Source of the DNA: JAZDDE01 sp039714435
GTDB taxonomy: Bacteria > Gemmatimonadota > Gemmatimonadetes > Palauibacterales > Palauibacteraceae
DNA: 11,383 nt
Assembly: GCA_039714435.1 (NCBI GenBank)
Contig: JBDLJJ010000089.1
Span: 1-11,383 of the forward strand
Direction: 5' to 3'
Every line of letters starts with the position of its first letter. Position 1 is the stretch's first letter. Under the pieces are notes generated by a model. It worked only from the letters and a program-made list of their open reading frames with translations. It ran no database searches and was not told the origin of the DNA. The translations under genes were made by a program, and so were the position numbers. Below are positions 1 through 5,273 of this stretch, piece by piece.

Positions 1-733
1 ATCCCTGTCCCTCGAACGCGGGAACGCTGACGCCAGCCGCATAGCTCAAGCCGTCCGTGAGCTCGAGATCAGACAGATCGCCAAACCACCAATACGAGAC
101 GTCCACGAACAACAGACTCCGCCCCGCTCCCAACGCGATCGAGCTTCCCAAGCCGTAGTCCCACTCACCGCTGCCAACGCCGGAGTCGAGGTCGGTGAGC
201 GGAGCCTTCGCGAAAGCGTTGATGCGCACCGAGCGAACAACGCCAAGACTGGAATGGACCTCGCCGGATAGATCGAAAGTCGGATCTGCTACGTGGGTGG
301 TGAACTCATCCTCAAACACGACGGCCGCGGAATCTCCGTGGGAAAACAGAACCAGGGAGGATAGCTGAGATTGGGTCAGCGACATTGCCGCCCCTCTCCG
401 CGTCCCGATCGTGCTGCCCTTGTTTCGAGTAGCGACTGTACCGCTCTGTGTCCCGCCGGTCGGCAGCGGCACTCCCCCGGCGACATTCGACACGAGGCCG
501 CCGTTTTGAATGATAACGGGGAGCGAGACACCGGCCTCGAAGCCGCCGATCCGCAACCGCACGCCGTTAGTGAGGTAGAAGGAGTCCGTACGCTCCTCGA
601 AAATGTAGTCCCCACCTGCGTACTGGATCCCCCCCGAGTATGTCAGCTCTTGAGCATTGGCCTCGAGAGGAATCCATAGCAGCAACGACAGAAGTAGCCA
701 GTCTGCGCGCTTACGGCTGGTGTAGCTGGTCAC
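1..733 (-). CDS. Outer-membrane beta-barrel-like protein, 3' end outside window
   Basis: At least 244 codons are open from a GTG at 733 to the window edge, so the C-terminus is missing. The first ~28 residues form a Sec signal peptide: Arg/Lys near residues 7-9, a Leu-rich core (LLLSLLLW), then an LEANA-QE cleavage site. The mature part alternates short hydrophobic/polar strands with Gly turns, and late in the visible part has the pattern GEWDYGLGSSIAL...LLFVDVSYWWFGDL. That resembles transporter-like outer-membrane barrels of the phenol MetA-pathway type. The GTG is chosen because GGAG lies 7 nt upstream and the signal peptide begins there. The first 23 bp overlap the 3' end of the upstream coiled-coil gene, so the two are probably co-transcribed and translationally coupled. 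Exact family and substrate are not recognised. Barrel assignment is inference from strand pattern and signal peptide. Confidence 0.75.
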   Translation of the reverse strand, partial: MTSYTSRKRADWLLLSLLLWIPLEANAQELTYSGGIQYAGGDYIFEERTDSFYLTNGVRLRIGGFEAGVSLPVIIQNGGLVSNVAGGVPLPTGGTQSGTVATRNKGSTIGTRRGAAMSLTQSQLSSLVLFSHGDSAAVVFEDEFTTHVADPTFDLSGEVHSSLGVVRSVRINAFAKAPLTDLDSGVGSGEWDYGLGSSIALGAGRSLLFVDVSYWWFGDLSDLELTDGLSYAAGVSVPAFEGQG

Positions 734-1214
734 GGATTCGCTCCATGATCTCGAGGCTCTCGTCCATGCGCCCAGCCATGTCGTTCATGTGCTCGCGCAG
801 CCGCTCTGCGTCACGGTCCATGTCTTGGGTCCACAAGCCTTGTGGATCACCCAGCATGTCGCGAACCCGCTCCATGGCCTGGTTCATCTCACGCGCCGCG
901 CTGGACATGGCGTGCGTCATGTCGCGAATGCGCTCTTGCTCCCGAAGACTCTGGCGGTCCTGCTCCTGGAGCTGCTGTTGCTGCCGCATACGCTCGATTT
1001 CGCGGACCATCTGCTGTTCCATCTCCTGTGCCCGCGTCTGAACTCTTTGCATCTGCTGCATCGTCTCCTGGAACTGCTGTGCCTGCATTTGCATGCGCTG
1101 CATTTGCTGTGCTGAGCGTTGCGCCTGCGGCACCTGGGCCGGCGCAGCTCCTGGCGCTGCCATCAACAGCCCTGTCAGCATCGCCGCCCAGGCCATTCTT
1201 CGCATATTCAACAT
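711..1214 (-). CDS. Secreted Gln/Met-rich coiled-coil protein
   Basis: This 167-residue protein has a cleavable signal peptide (MLNMRRMAWAAMLTGLLMAAP, cleavage near AAPAQ at ~26). The rest is almost entirely helical and very rich in Gln, Met, Arg and Glu (QRMQMQAQQF, MEQQMVREIERMRQQQQ), the composition of a long coiled coil. There are no Cys residues and no globular domain that I recognise. GGAG sits 7 nt before the ATG. A candidate ECF-type promoter (1270-1296) lies upstream, and the stop overlaps the start of the outer-membrane-type gene by 23 bp. Function is unknown. A periplasmic helical chaperone or spacer working with the adjacent barrel is a guess from context. The Met-rich surface could bind soft metals, but no defined motif proves it. 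Confidence 0.8.
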   Translation of the reverse strand: MLNMRRMAWAAMLTGLLMAAPGAAPAQVPQAQRSAQQMQRMQMQAQQFQETMQQMQRVQTRAQEMEQQMVREIERMRQQQQLQEQDRQSLREQERIRDMTHAMSSAAREMNQAMERVRDMLGDPQGLWTQDMDRDAERLREHMNDMAGRMDESLEIMERIRDQLHQP

Positions 1215-1269
1215 CGTTCGTCTCCGTTCTCATGGCGGATTCGTCTGTGTTCCATCTCCGCACCTACTG

Positions 1270-1296
1270 AGTGTCCCGTGAAGACGGATTGGTTCC
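1270..1296 (-). promoter_or_regulatory. Putative ECF-type promoter of the coiled-coil/outer-membrane operon
   Basis: On the minus strand GGAACC (1296-1291) is followed after 15 nt by GACACT (1275-1270), 55 nt before the ATG at 1214. The -35-like block is part of GCCGGGAACCA, identical over 11 bp with the site at 4501-4527. The spacer also shares TCACG and the same spacing. The two-block form with GGAAC at -35 is characteristic of group 4 (ECF) sigma promoters; no transcript start is known. Confidence 0.55.
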
Positions 1297-1339
1297 CGGC
1301 CACTTTCCGCTCCCGTCAACTTGCCCGCCAACGCGCTCC

Positions 1340-1366
1340 GGAACCTCTTTCGGCAGCCATGTCACT
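1340..1366 (+). promoter_or_regulatory. Putative ECF-type promoter of the ferritin-like/cytochrome operon
   Basis: GGAACC (1340-1345) and GTCACT (1361-1366) are separated by exactly 15 nt and lie 49 nt before the ATG at 1416. The same two blocks and spacing occur on the minus strand at 1270-1296 (divergent gene) and 4501-4527. The site at 1270-1296 is only 43 bp away, so this intergenic region appears to hold back-to-back promoters of the same class. Confidence 0.6.
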
Positions 1367-1415
1367 TAAGGGATAGAACGAGAACCTTGAATTGTGCGCT
1401 GGATGGAGTTGAATC

Positions 1416-1910
1416 ATGAACGTTAGATCAATGGCCCGTATCGCTGTGATGAGCGTACTGCTCGGCGGCCTGTGGGCGTGCGGAGATTCCAAGCAGGATC
1501 TCCTGGGTCCCGACGTCGCTGATGCGGAGCTCACGACGATGCTGGTGAGCGCTATTCAGGACGAGTACCATGCCGAGAACGTCTATCTGCGGGTCCTGGC
1601 CGACTTCGGGAATGTCGCTCCTTTCGCGAACATCGTAAACGCGGAGGAGAGACACTCGGCAGCGGTCACTGTGCTGTTCCAGAACCGCGGGCTGGAAGCT
1701 CCAGATAGTGAATGGAACTCTGGGAACGTGCCCACATTCGCCAGCATCGCCGCGGCGTGCGAGGGCGCCTACCAGGCGGAGATCAGTAATATCGAAATGT
1801 ACGACGAGTTTCTGTCGGCCGCGCTGCCACTGGACGTGACCACGGTCTTCGAGAACAATCGCGCAGCTTCACTAGACCGTCACATGCCCGCGTTCCTGGC
1901 ATGCAAATGA
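1416..1910 (+). CDS. DUF2202 ferritin-like lipoprotein
   Basis: This 164-residue protein starts with a lipoprotein signal peptide (MNVRSMARIAVMSVLLGGLWAC, lipid-bearing Cys22). The mature part matches the DUF2202 family of ferritin-like four-helix proteins: an IQDEYHAENVY helix (residues 47-57), FANIVNAEERH (70-80), an ACEGAYQAEISNIEMYDEFL helix (114-133), and a C-terminal ASLDRHMPAFLAC (151-163). Glu50, Glu54, Glu77/78, His80, Glu122 and His156 are plausible metal ligands. Cys115 and Cys163 may form a disulphide. GGAG lies 7 nt before the ATG. It is probably anchored in the envelope. It is first in an operon with a bacterioferritin-like gene 24-30 nt downstream and a cytochrome c'-like gene. 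The family's biochemical role is not established; metal binding or redox protection is inference. Confidence 0.85.
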   Translation: MNVRSMARIAVMSVLLGGLWACGDSKQDLLGPDVADAELTTMLVSAIQDEYHAENVYLRVLADFGNVAPFANIVNAEERHSAAVTVLFQNRGLEAPDSEWNSGNVPTFASIAAACEGAYQAEISNIEMYDEFLSAALPLDVTTVFENNRAASLDRHMPAFLACK

Positions 1911-1940
1911 GCTACAAGACCCCTTAGAACGGACATGCAC

Positions 1941-2372
1941 ATGGACAAGCAGACATTAATTGATAACCTGAACGAGGATCTGGCCGGCGAGCTGAGCGCG
2001 ATCATCCAGTACCTGACCTACGCGGCGAAGGCGACCGGGCCCTACCGGCCACAACTGGTCCAGTTCTTTGGCGAGGAAGTGGCGGACGAACAGCTTCACG
2101 CCCAATACCTGGCCAACAAGATCGTAGCTCTGGGCGGTGAGCCCACAACGATGCCCCGGCCAGTGCCCACGGCGTCCACGAATCACGAGATGCTGGTGGC
2201 CGTGTTGGCAGCTGAACAGCAGGCGGCCGCCGACTACACACAGCGGGCCGAGCAAGCCGAAGCGTTCGGAGATAAGGGCCTGGCAGTGCAGCTGGAGGAT
2301 ATGGTCCGCGACGAGAGCGGTCATTCGGAGGAGACAGAACGGATCCTCCGCGACTGGATCGAAGCGACGTGA
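1941..2372 (+). CDS. Bacterioferritin-like diiron protein (lacks haem Met)
   Basis: A 143-residue cytoplasmic four-helix ferritin-superfamily protein without a signal peptide. Counting from ATG 1941, the diiron ligands fall at Glu17, Glu50, His53, Glu92, Glu125 and His128 (motifs AGELSAI, DEQLHAQY, AAEQQAA, RDESGHSEE). Counted from the in-frame ATG at 1935 they become 19/52/55/94/127/130, nearly the same as E. coli bacterioferritin. ATG 1941 is preferred because GGA lies 7 nt upstream, whereas 1935 has only a 1-nt gap; the two differ by two residues. The residue next to the helix-B Glu, Met52 in E. coli Bfr and the haem ligand, is Gln here, so haem binding is unlikely. The length is slightly shorter than the usual ~158. 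Expected role: Fe(II) oxidation and storage, or peroxide protection. The stop overlaps the next start by 4 bp. Confidence 0.85.
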   Translation: MDKQTLIDNLNEDLAGELSAIIQYLTYAAKATGPYRPQLVQFFGEEVADEQLHAQYLANKIVALGGEPTTMPRPVPTASTNHEMLVAVLAAEQQAAADYTQRAEQAEAFGDKGLAVQLEDMVRDESGHSEETERILRDWIEAT

Positions 2373-2863
2373 GTGCGCGGTGGTCAGCACTTACCGCAAT
2401 CGTCCTGCTCGCCGGGCTGGCTTCATGCCGGGAGGGTCCGCCGCCCGCGGCAAGTGAACCCGAAATCGCCGCCGCAGAGACTCTAACCGCGGCAAGGCCT
2501 TCGAACCTCCCTCTTAAGGAGCTTATGCAGGGTCTGGAGAGCGACATCGCTGCGGCTTTGCATGGTCTCTGGCTAGATGATCATGAGGCTGTGGAGACTG
2601 CCGCCGCCCGTATAGCACACCATCCCAGGGTAACGGCGGAAGAAATGGTGGCGATTCAGGAGGCGCTCGGTGAAGAGTTCGCGGCTTTCGTCCAACAGGA
2701 CCAGAATGTTCATCGCGCGGCGGTGGAGTTGGCCGAGGCCGCGGCGGCTTCGGCTCCGGTGTCAGAGCTTTTCAACGGATCCGTACTGATCCAGGAAGGG
2801 TGTGTCTCGTGTCACACTCAGTTCCGGTCCCGTGTGTCTGAGGCGCTAGCTGCCGCGCAGTGA
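2369..2863 (+). CDS. Cytochrome c'-like lipoprotein, single CXXCH
   Basis: 164 residues starting at GTG in a GTGA overlap with the upstream stop, which implies translational coupling. The N-terminus is a lipoprotein signal (MSARWSALTAIVLLAGLASC, lipid-bearing Cys20), followed by a Pro/Ala-rich linker. The body is predicted to be helical (LPLKELMQGLESDIAAALHGLW ..., VTAEEMVAIQEALGEEFAAF). One haem-c site, CVSCH (145-149), lies near the C-terminus and is followed by TQFRSRV. A C-terminal CXXCH followed by a basic helix in a small helical protein is the arrangement of cytochrome c'/c556 proteins. Those bind gases or carry electrons. The distal ligand cannot be assigned. It is the third gene of an envelope operon with two ferritin-like proteins, suggesting electron exchange or NO/peroxide-related roles (inference). 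Confidence 0.8.
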   Translation: MSARWSALTAIVLLAGLASCREGPPPAASEPEIAAAETLTAARPSNLPLKELMQGLESDIAAALHGLWLDDHEAVETAAARIAHHPRVTAEEMVAIQEALGEEFAAFVQQDQNVHRAAVELAEAAAASAPVSELFNGSVLIQEGCVSCHTQFRSRVSEALAAAQ

Positions 2864-2868
2864 CCCCT

Positions 2869-2932
2869 GGCCATTCTGCGCATTCTTCGGCCATTCCGCG
2901 CAGGTTACGGCCATGCCGCGCAGGTTACGGCC
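2869..2932. repeat. 20-bp tandem repeat, three units
   Basis: Units at 2869-2888, 2889-2908 and 2909-2928 each begin GGCCAT. Units 2 and 3 differ at one base (GGCCATTCCG / GGCCATGCCG, then CGCAGGTTAC). Unit 1 is degenerate in its second half (CGCATTCTTC), and a fourth GGCC starts at 2929. Units abut without spacers. The array lies 6 bp after the cytochrome stop and about 95 bp before the sigma factor start. Confidence 0.85.
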
Positions 2933-3027
2933 GCTCCCACTAGCTTGATCGGGCTGGGAGACGCTCGAGGCGGCAGCCACGAGAACGGTAACTCCCTCGA
3001 TGCCGATAACAGCTGGAAGGGAGCGGG

Positions 3028-3846
3028 ATGGCCTGGACCACTGAAGCGGAAGCGCTGCCCGAGGTTTCGCCGAGCCTGGCGCCCAACGAGGCTGTTGCGC
3101 TGCTGTTCGAGAGCTACGGAGACATGATCTACTCGCTGGGCCTGAGCTTGTGTGGAGAGCGGGAAGGCGCGGAAGATCTCGTTCAGGAAACGTTCCTACG
3201 GGCACTGAAATCGTGGGATGGCTTCGAGGGCCGGTCGAAGGCATCAACGTGGCTGTACACTATTGCCACACGGGCGTGTCGCCGGATGCGTCGTCGACGC
3301 GCGGGCGAGCCGACCCGGCTGGAGTCACTGACGCGGCTCCTTCCTTCGGGCGAGGAAGGTCTCATCCAGATACCGGCCGAAGACGATCCCGAGGCCGAAG
3401 CGGTCCTCCGCCATGCGACCGACGCGATTCGCAGCGCGGTGGCAAAGCTCCCCTTGGATTTCAAGCTTCCGTTCGTGCTGAAGGAGATGGTCGGCTTTAC
3501 GCTGGCCGAGGTAGGAGAGGTACTCGGGTTGAAGGAAGCCACCGTGAAAACACGTGTCCATCGGGCTCGGCTGAAGGTCCGCCAGCAGTTGATCGAGAAG
3601 CTCCCCTCGGCTCCGGCTCCGGCAAAGGATCATGCCCGGCAGGAGTGCATGGCGCTGCTAAGGGCGAAGCTCGAGGCGATGGATCGCGATGCGGTATTCC
3701 CCCTTTCGCTTGACGTACTCTGCGCGCGCTGTACGTCAGTGTTCGCGACGCTTGACTTCGCCAGGGGAGCCTGCGTGATGCTGCGCGAAGAGTCTATGTC
3801 GGACGACCTGCGCAGCTCCCTCGCGGAAGCTTGCGGATCCGCCTAG
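3028..3846 (+). CDS. ECF (group 4) RNA polymerase sigma factor with Cys-rich C-terminal extension
   Basis: A 272-residue protein. Sigma region 2 spans about residues 22-90 (LFESYGDMIYSL, DLVQETFLRAL at 51-61, STWLYTIATRACRRMRRRR at 73-91). Region 4 spans about 133-187 (LPLDFKLPFVLKEM, then helix-turn-helix FTLAEVGEVLGLKEATVKTRVHRAR). ECF sigmas are usually under ~200 residues; here ~80 extra residues follow, with His202, Cys207, Cys232-x2-Cys235 and Cys249. The H-x4-C plus CxxC set resembles a zinc or redox-binding module such as those of anti-sigma factors. No separate anti-sigma gene is next to it, so the extension may regulate the protein itself (inference). GGAAGGGAG directly precedes the ATG. 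It lies between the genes carrying the GGAACC-N15-GTCAC sites and is the obvious candidate to read them, though its own upstream region lacks that site. Confidence 0.9.
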   Translation: MAWTTEAEALPEVSPSLAPNEAVALLFESYGDMIYSLGLSLCGEREGAEDLVQETFLRALKSWDGFEGRSKASTWLYTIATRACRRMRRRRAGEPTRLESLTRLLPSGEEGLIQIPAEDDPEAEAVLRHATDAIRSAVAKLPLDFKLPFVLKEMVGFTLAEVGEVLGLKEATVKTRVHRARLKVRQQLIEKLPSAPAPAKDHARQECMALLRAKLEAMDRDAVFPLSLDVLCARCTSVFATLDFARGACVMLREESMSDDLRSSLAEACGSA

Positions 3847-3928
3847 CCGCGGTGGCAGCGGCGCCGCCTATGAGCGCTATCAGGCTCATGGCGGCGCCGC
3901 TGACGACGATCCAGCCCAGCGTGCTCAA
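3794..3928 (-). pseudogene. Short membrane ORF, probable 5' remnant of a ZIP metal transporter gene
   Basis: An open frame of 44 codons from TTG 3928 to TAG 3794. It has a textbook AAGGAG (3942-3937) 8 nt upstream, overlapping the stop of the Spy/CpxP-like gene. The first ~22 residues (LSTLGWIVVSGAAMSLIALI, with the TTG read as Met) form one transmembrane helix. Its pattern W-I-V-x3-A-M-S-x-I-A-L-I-G resembles, from memory, the first helix of some bacterial ZIP family transporters. After GG the sequence becomes AAATAARRIRKLP and loses resemblance, and the last ~18 codons are antisense to the sigma factor's 3' end. A ZIP protein would be ~240 or more residues, so this is either a truncated remnant or a coincidental small membrane protein. 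The break coincides with one arm of the inverted repeat at 3856-3902. Confidence 0.4.
3856..3902. terminator. Strong hairpin between convergent genes
   Basis: The left arm 3856-3875 (CAGCGGCGCC...TATGAGC) pairs with the right arm 3884-3902 (GCTCATGGCG...CCGCTG) across an 8-nt loop, with one bulged base and ~19 pairs. It starts 10 bp after the sigma factor stop and 39 bp beyond the stop of the convergent Spy/CpxP-like gene, so it could end transcripts from both sides. There is no clear U-tract. It also lies inside the short ZIP-like frame, so it may instead mark a rearrangement point. Confidence 0.6.
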
Positions 3929-3940
3929 TCGGATTGCTCC

Positions 3941-4423
3941 TTACTTCTCGACCAGGCCCTTCTGTTCGGCGGACAGCACTGCCATCGCCTTGAGCGATGA
4001 GTCCACCTCGGTCCAGTGGAGCATGCCCTTGGCTGCGTGTGCGGCCTGCAAGTGGTTGCCGACGGCTTCAGCGTCTGGCTCCTCCTCCGCCAAAGCCGCT
4101 TTCATGGCCATCTTGTGCTCCTTGTGCAGGGCTTCGGTTTCAGTACGGACCGTGCTCAGATGTGTCTGTATTTCCTCGATCTCCGTGACCTGCCCGGCAC
4201 TCAAGCCGAGTTCCTCGGCCCGCCCCAGCAAGGTCGCAGGAGCATAACCCTGCAAACGGGGCATCATCTGCAGAGGACCGCCGCCACCTCCGGCCTTCAT
4301 TTGTCCCGCTTTCTCCATCCGTCCGGCATGCTGTCCTCTCTTGCCCGTGGCCTCCTGGGCCGCAAGACTCGATACGCCGAACAGGGCCACCATCGCCCCC
4401 AGTATTACAGCTTTTCTAATCAT
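3941..4423 (-). CDS. Spy/CpxP-like periplasmic helical protein
   Basis: This 160-residue protein has a Sec signal peptide (MIRKAVILGAMVALFGVSSLAA, cleavage before Gln23). A low-complexity basic/Met/Gly linker follows (RMEKAGQMKAGGGGG, ~35-49). The helical region contains LGLSAGQVTEIEEIQTHL (72-89), the 'LTxxQ' position of Spy/CpxP/CnrX-type periplasmic proteins. Later come HKEHKMAMKAALAEE (100-114), GNHLQAAHAAKGMLHW (122-137) and a second, LTxxQ-like LSAEQKGLVEK at the C-terminus. The His/Met content (His100, 103, 124, 129, 136) fits metal sensing as in heavy-metal-resistance members, but specificity is unknown. GAGAGGGTGGG lies just upstream of the ATG. A shared ECF-type promoter (4501-4527) precedes it. 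Convergent with the sigma factor gene and divergent from the DUF305 gene. Confidence 0.75.
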   Translation of the reverse strand: MIRKAVILGAMVALFGVSSLAAQEATGKRGQHAGRMEKAGQMKAGGGGGPLQMMPRLQGYAPATLLGRAEELGLSAGQVTEIEEIQTHLSTVRTETEALHKEHKMAMKAALAEEEPDAEAVGNHLQAAHAAKGMLHWTEVDSSLKAMAVLSAEQKGLVEK

Positions 4424-4500
4424 GATCCCACCCTCTCTTGTAATTCTGCTCTATTGTTTCGACAGTTCACCGACCGTTGATGTTAGCCTGCACTCTCTTT

Positions 4501-4527
4501 GGTGACACGTGAGGGTGCGATGGTTCC
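4501..4527 (-). promoter_or_regulatory. Putative ECF-type promoter of the Spy/CpxP-like gene
   Basis: Minus strand: GGAACC (4527-4522), 15 nt, then GTCACC (4506-4501), 77 nt before the ATG at 4423. The surrounding GCCGGGAACCA is identical to that upstream of the coiled-coil gene, and GTCAC matches the site at 1361. It is the third member of a motif class that I otherwise do not find in the intergenic DNA here. Confidence 0.55.
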
Positions 4528-4671
4528 CGGCGTACTCCAGACGTCCGACTCCAGGCCGTCGCGTGCAAGCTCGGGCCCTTCTATGCATATTCTCGCCCCG
4601 CGGTGTCTCTACTAGCGAGGGCACCAGTTATTCAGGGCGCCGGTGGCTGCCTGCGGAGAGGAATCTCCGGA

Positions 4672-5265
4672 ATGCGAGTCTTCACAATGTTACATACGAT
4701 GCGGCTTCTAGGTGTAGTGATCCTCGCCGCGGCATGCGGACCGACGCAGCAGGCTGAAGTCACTCCAGGCACTCCAGCGGGCGATGCACAGGCCTATGTT
4801 GCGGCTGACGCCGATTTCATGCGAGACATGATCGGACACCACGCACAGGCGATCGAAATGGCGAGTCTTGTCGCGGACCGTAGCGACAGCGAGACAATGG
4901 GGCTGCTGGCCCGCCGCATAGACGAGTCGCAGGTGTTCGAGATCGGACTGATGCACAGATGGCTGAACGCCCGCGGCCTGGACAGCGCGACGAGCCGCGG
5001 AATGGCAGGGATGGCTGGGATGGCCGGCATGGCGACTCCCGAACAGATGGCCGAGTTGGCGGATTCGGAGGACACGGCCTTCGACAGACTTTTTCTGGAG
5101 CTGATGATCAGGCACCACGACGGAGCCCTCACGATGCTCGATGCTCTCGCATCGGCAGAGGGCGGAGGACAAGAGCTGGAAGTGTTCCAGCTTATTTCGC
5201 ATATCGATGCTGACCAGCGCGCCGAAATCGCGCGTATGCAGCGTATGCTCAACGCACTTCAGTGA
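4672..5265 (+). CDS. DUF305 lipoprotein
   Basis: From ATG 4672 the protein has 197 residues with a lipoprotein signal ending VVILAAAC (Cys22). It contains the two halves typical of DUF305: DADFMRDMIGHHAQAIEMA (46-64, His56-His57) and AFDRLFLELMIRHHDGALTM (136-155, His148-His149). Each is an F-x2-x-MI-x-HH-x2-A-x3-M helix. Between them lies a Met repeat, MAGMAGMAGM (111-120), encoded by 9-bp units at about 5002-5031. DUF305 proteins are ferritin-like helical proteins often found near copper genes; His/Met content fits metal binding, but this is not proven. GGAGAGG (4655-4661) is 10 nt before 4672. An upstream in-frame GTG at 4603 would bury the signal peptide. ATG 4699 would also give a lipoprotein but lacks a ribosome site. 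The LVIVD gene follows after 8 bp, so they form an operon. Confidence 0.85.
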   Translation: MRVFTMLHTMRLLGVVILAAACGPTQQAEVTPGTPAGDAQAYVAADADFMRDMIGHHAQAIEMASLVADRSDSETMGLLARRIDESQVFEIGLMHRWLNARGLDSATSRGMAGMAGMAGMATPEQMAELADSEDTAFDRLFLELMIRHHDGALTMLDALASAEGGGQELEVFQLISHIDADQRAEIARMQRMLNALQ

Positions 5266-5273
5266 GGTTGGAG

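Noticed and set aside
2002..2547. Long minus-strand open frame opposite the bacterioferritin-like and cytochrome genes
   Set aside because: Arg/Pro/Ser-rich composition typical of antisense frames in GC-rich DNA; both plus-strand genes have clear families.
2869..2932. CRISPR-like repeat array
   Set aside because: Units are 20 bp, directly adjacent, only three, with no spacers and no cas genes.
4603..4671. GTG at 4603 as start of the DUF305 gene
   Set aside because: It would place ~23 extra residues before the lipoprotein signal and has no ribosome site; ATG 4672 follows GGAGAGG.
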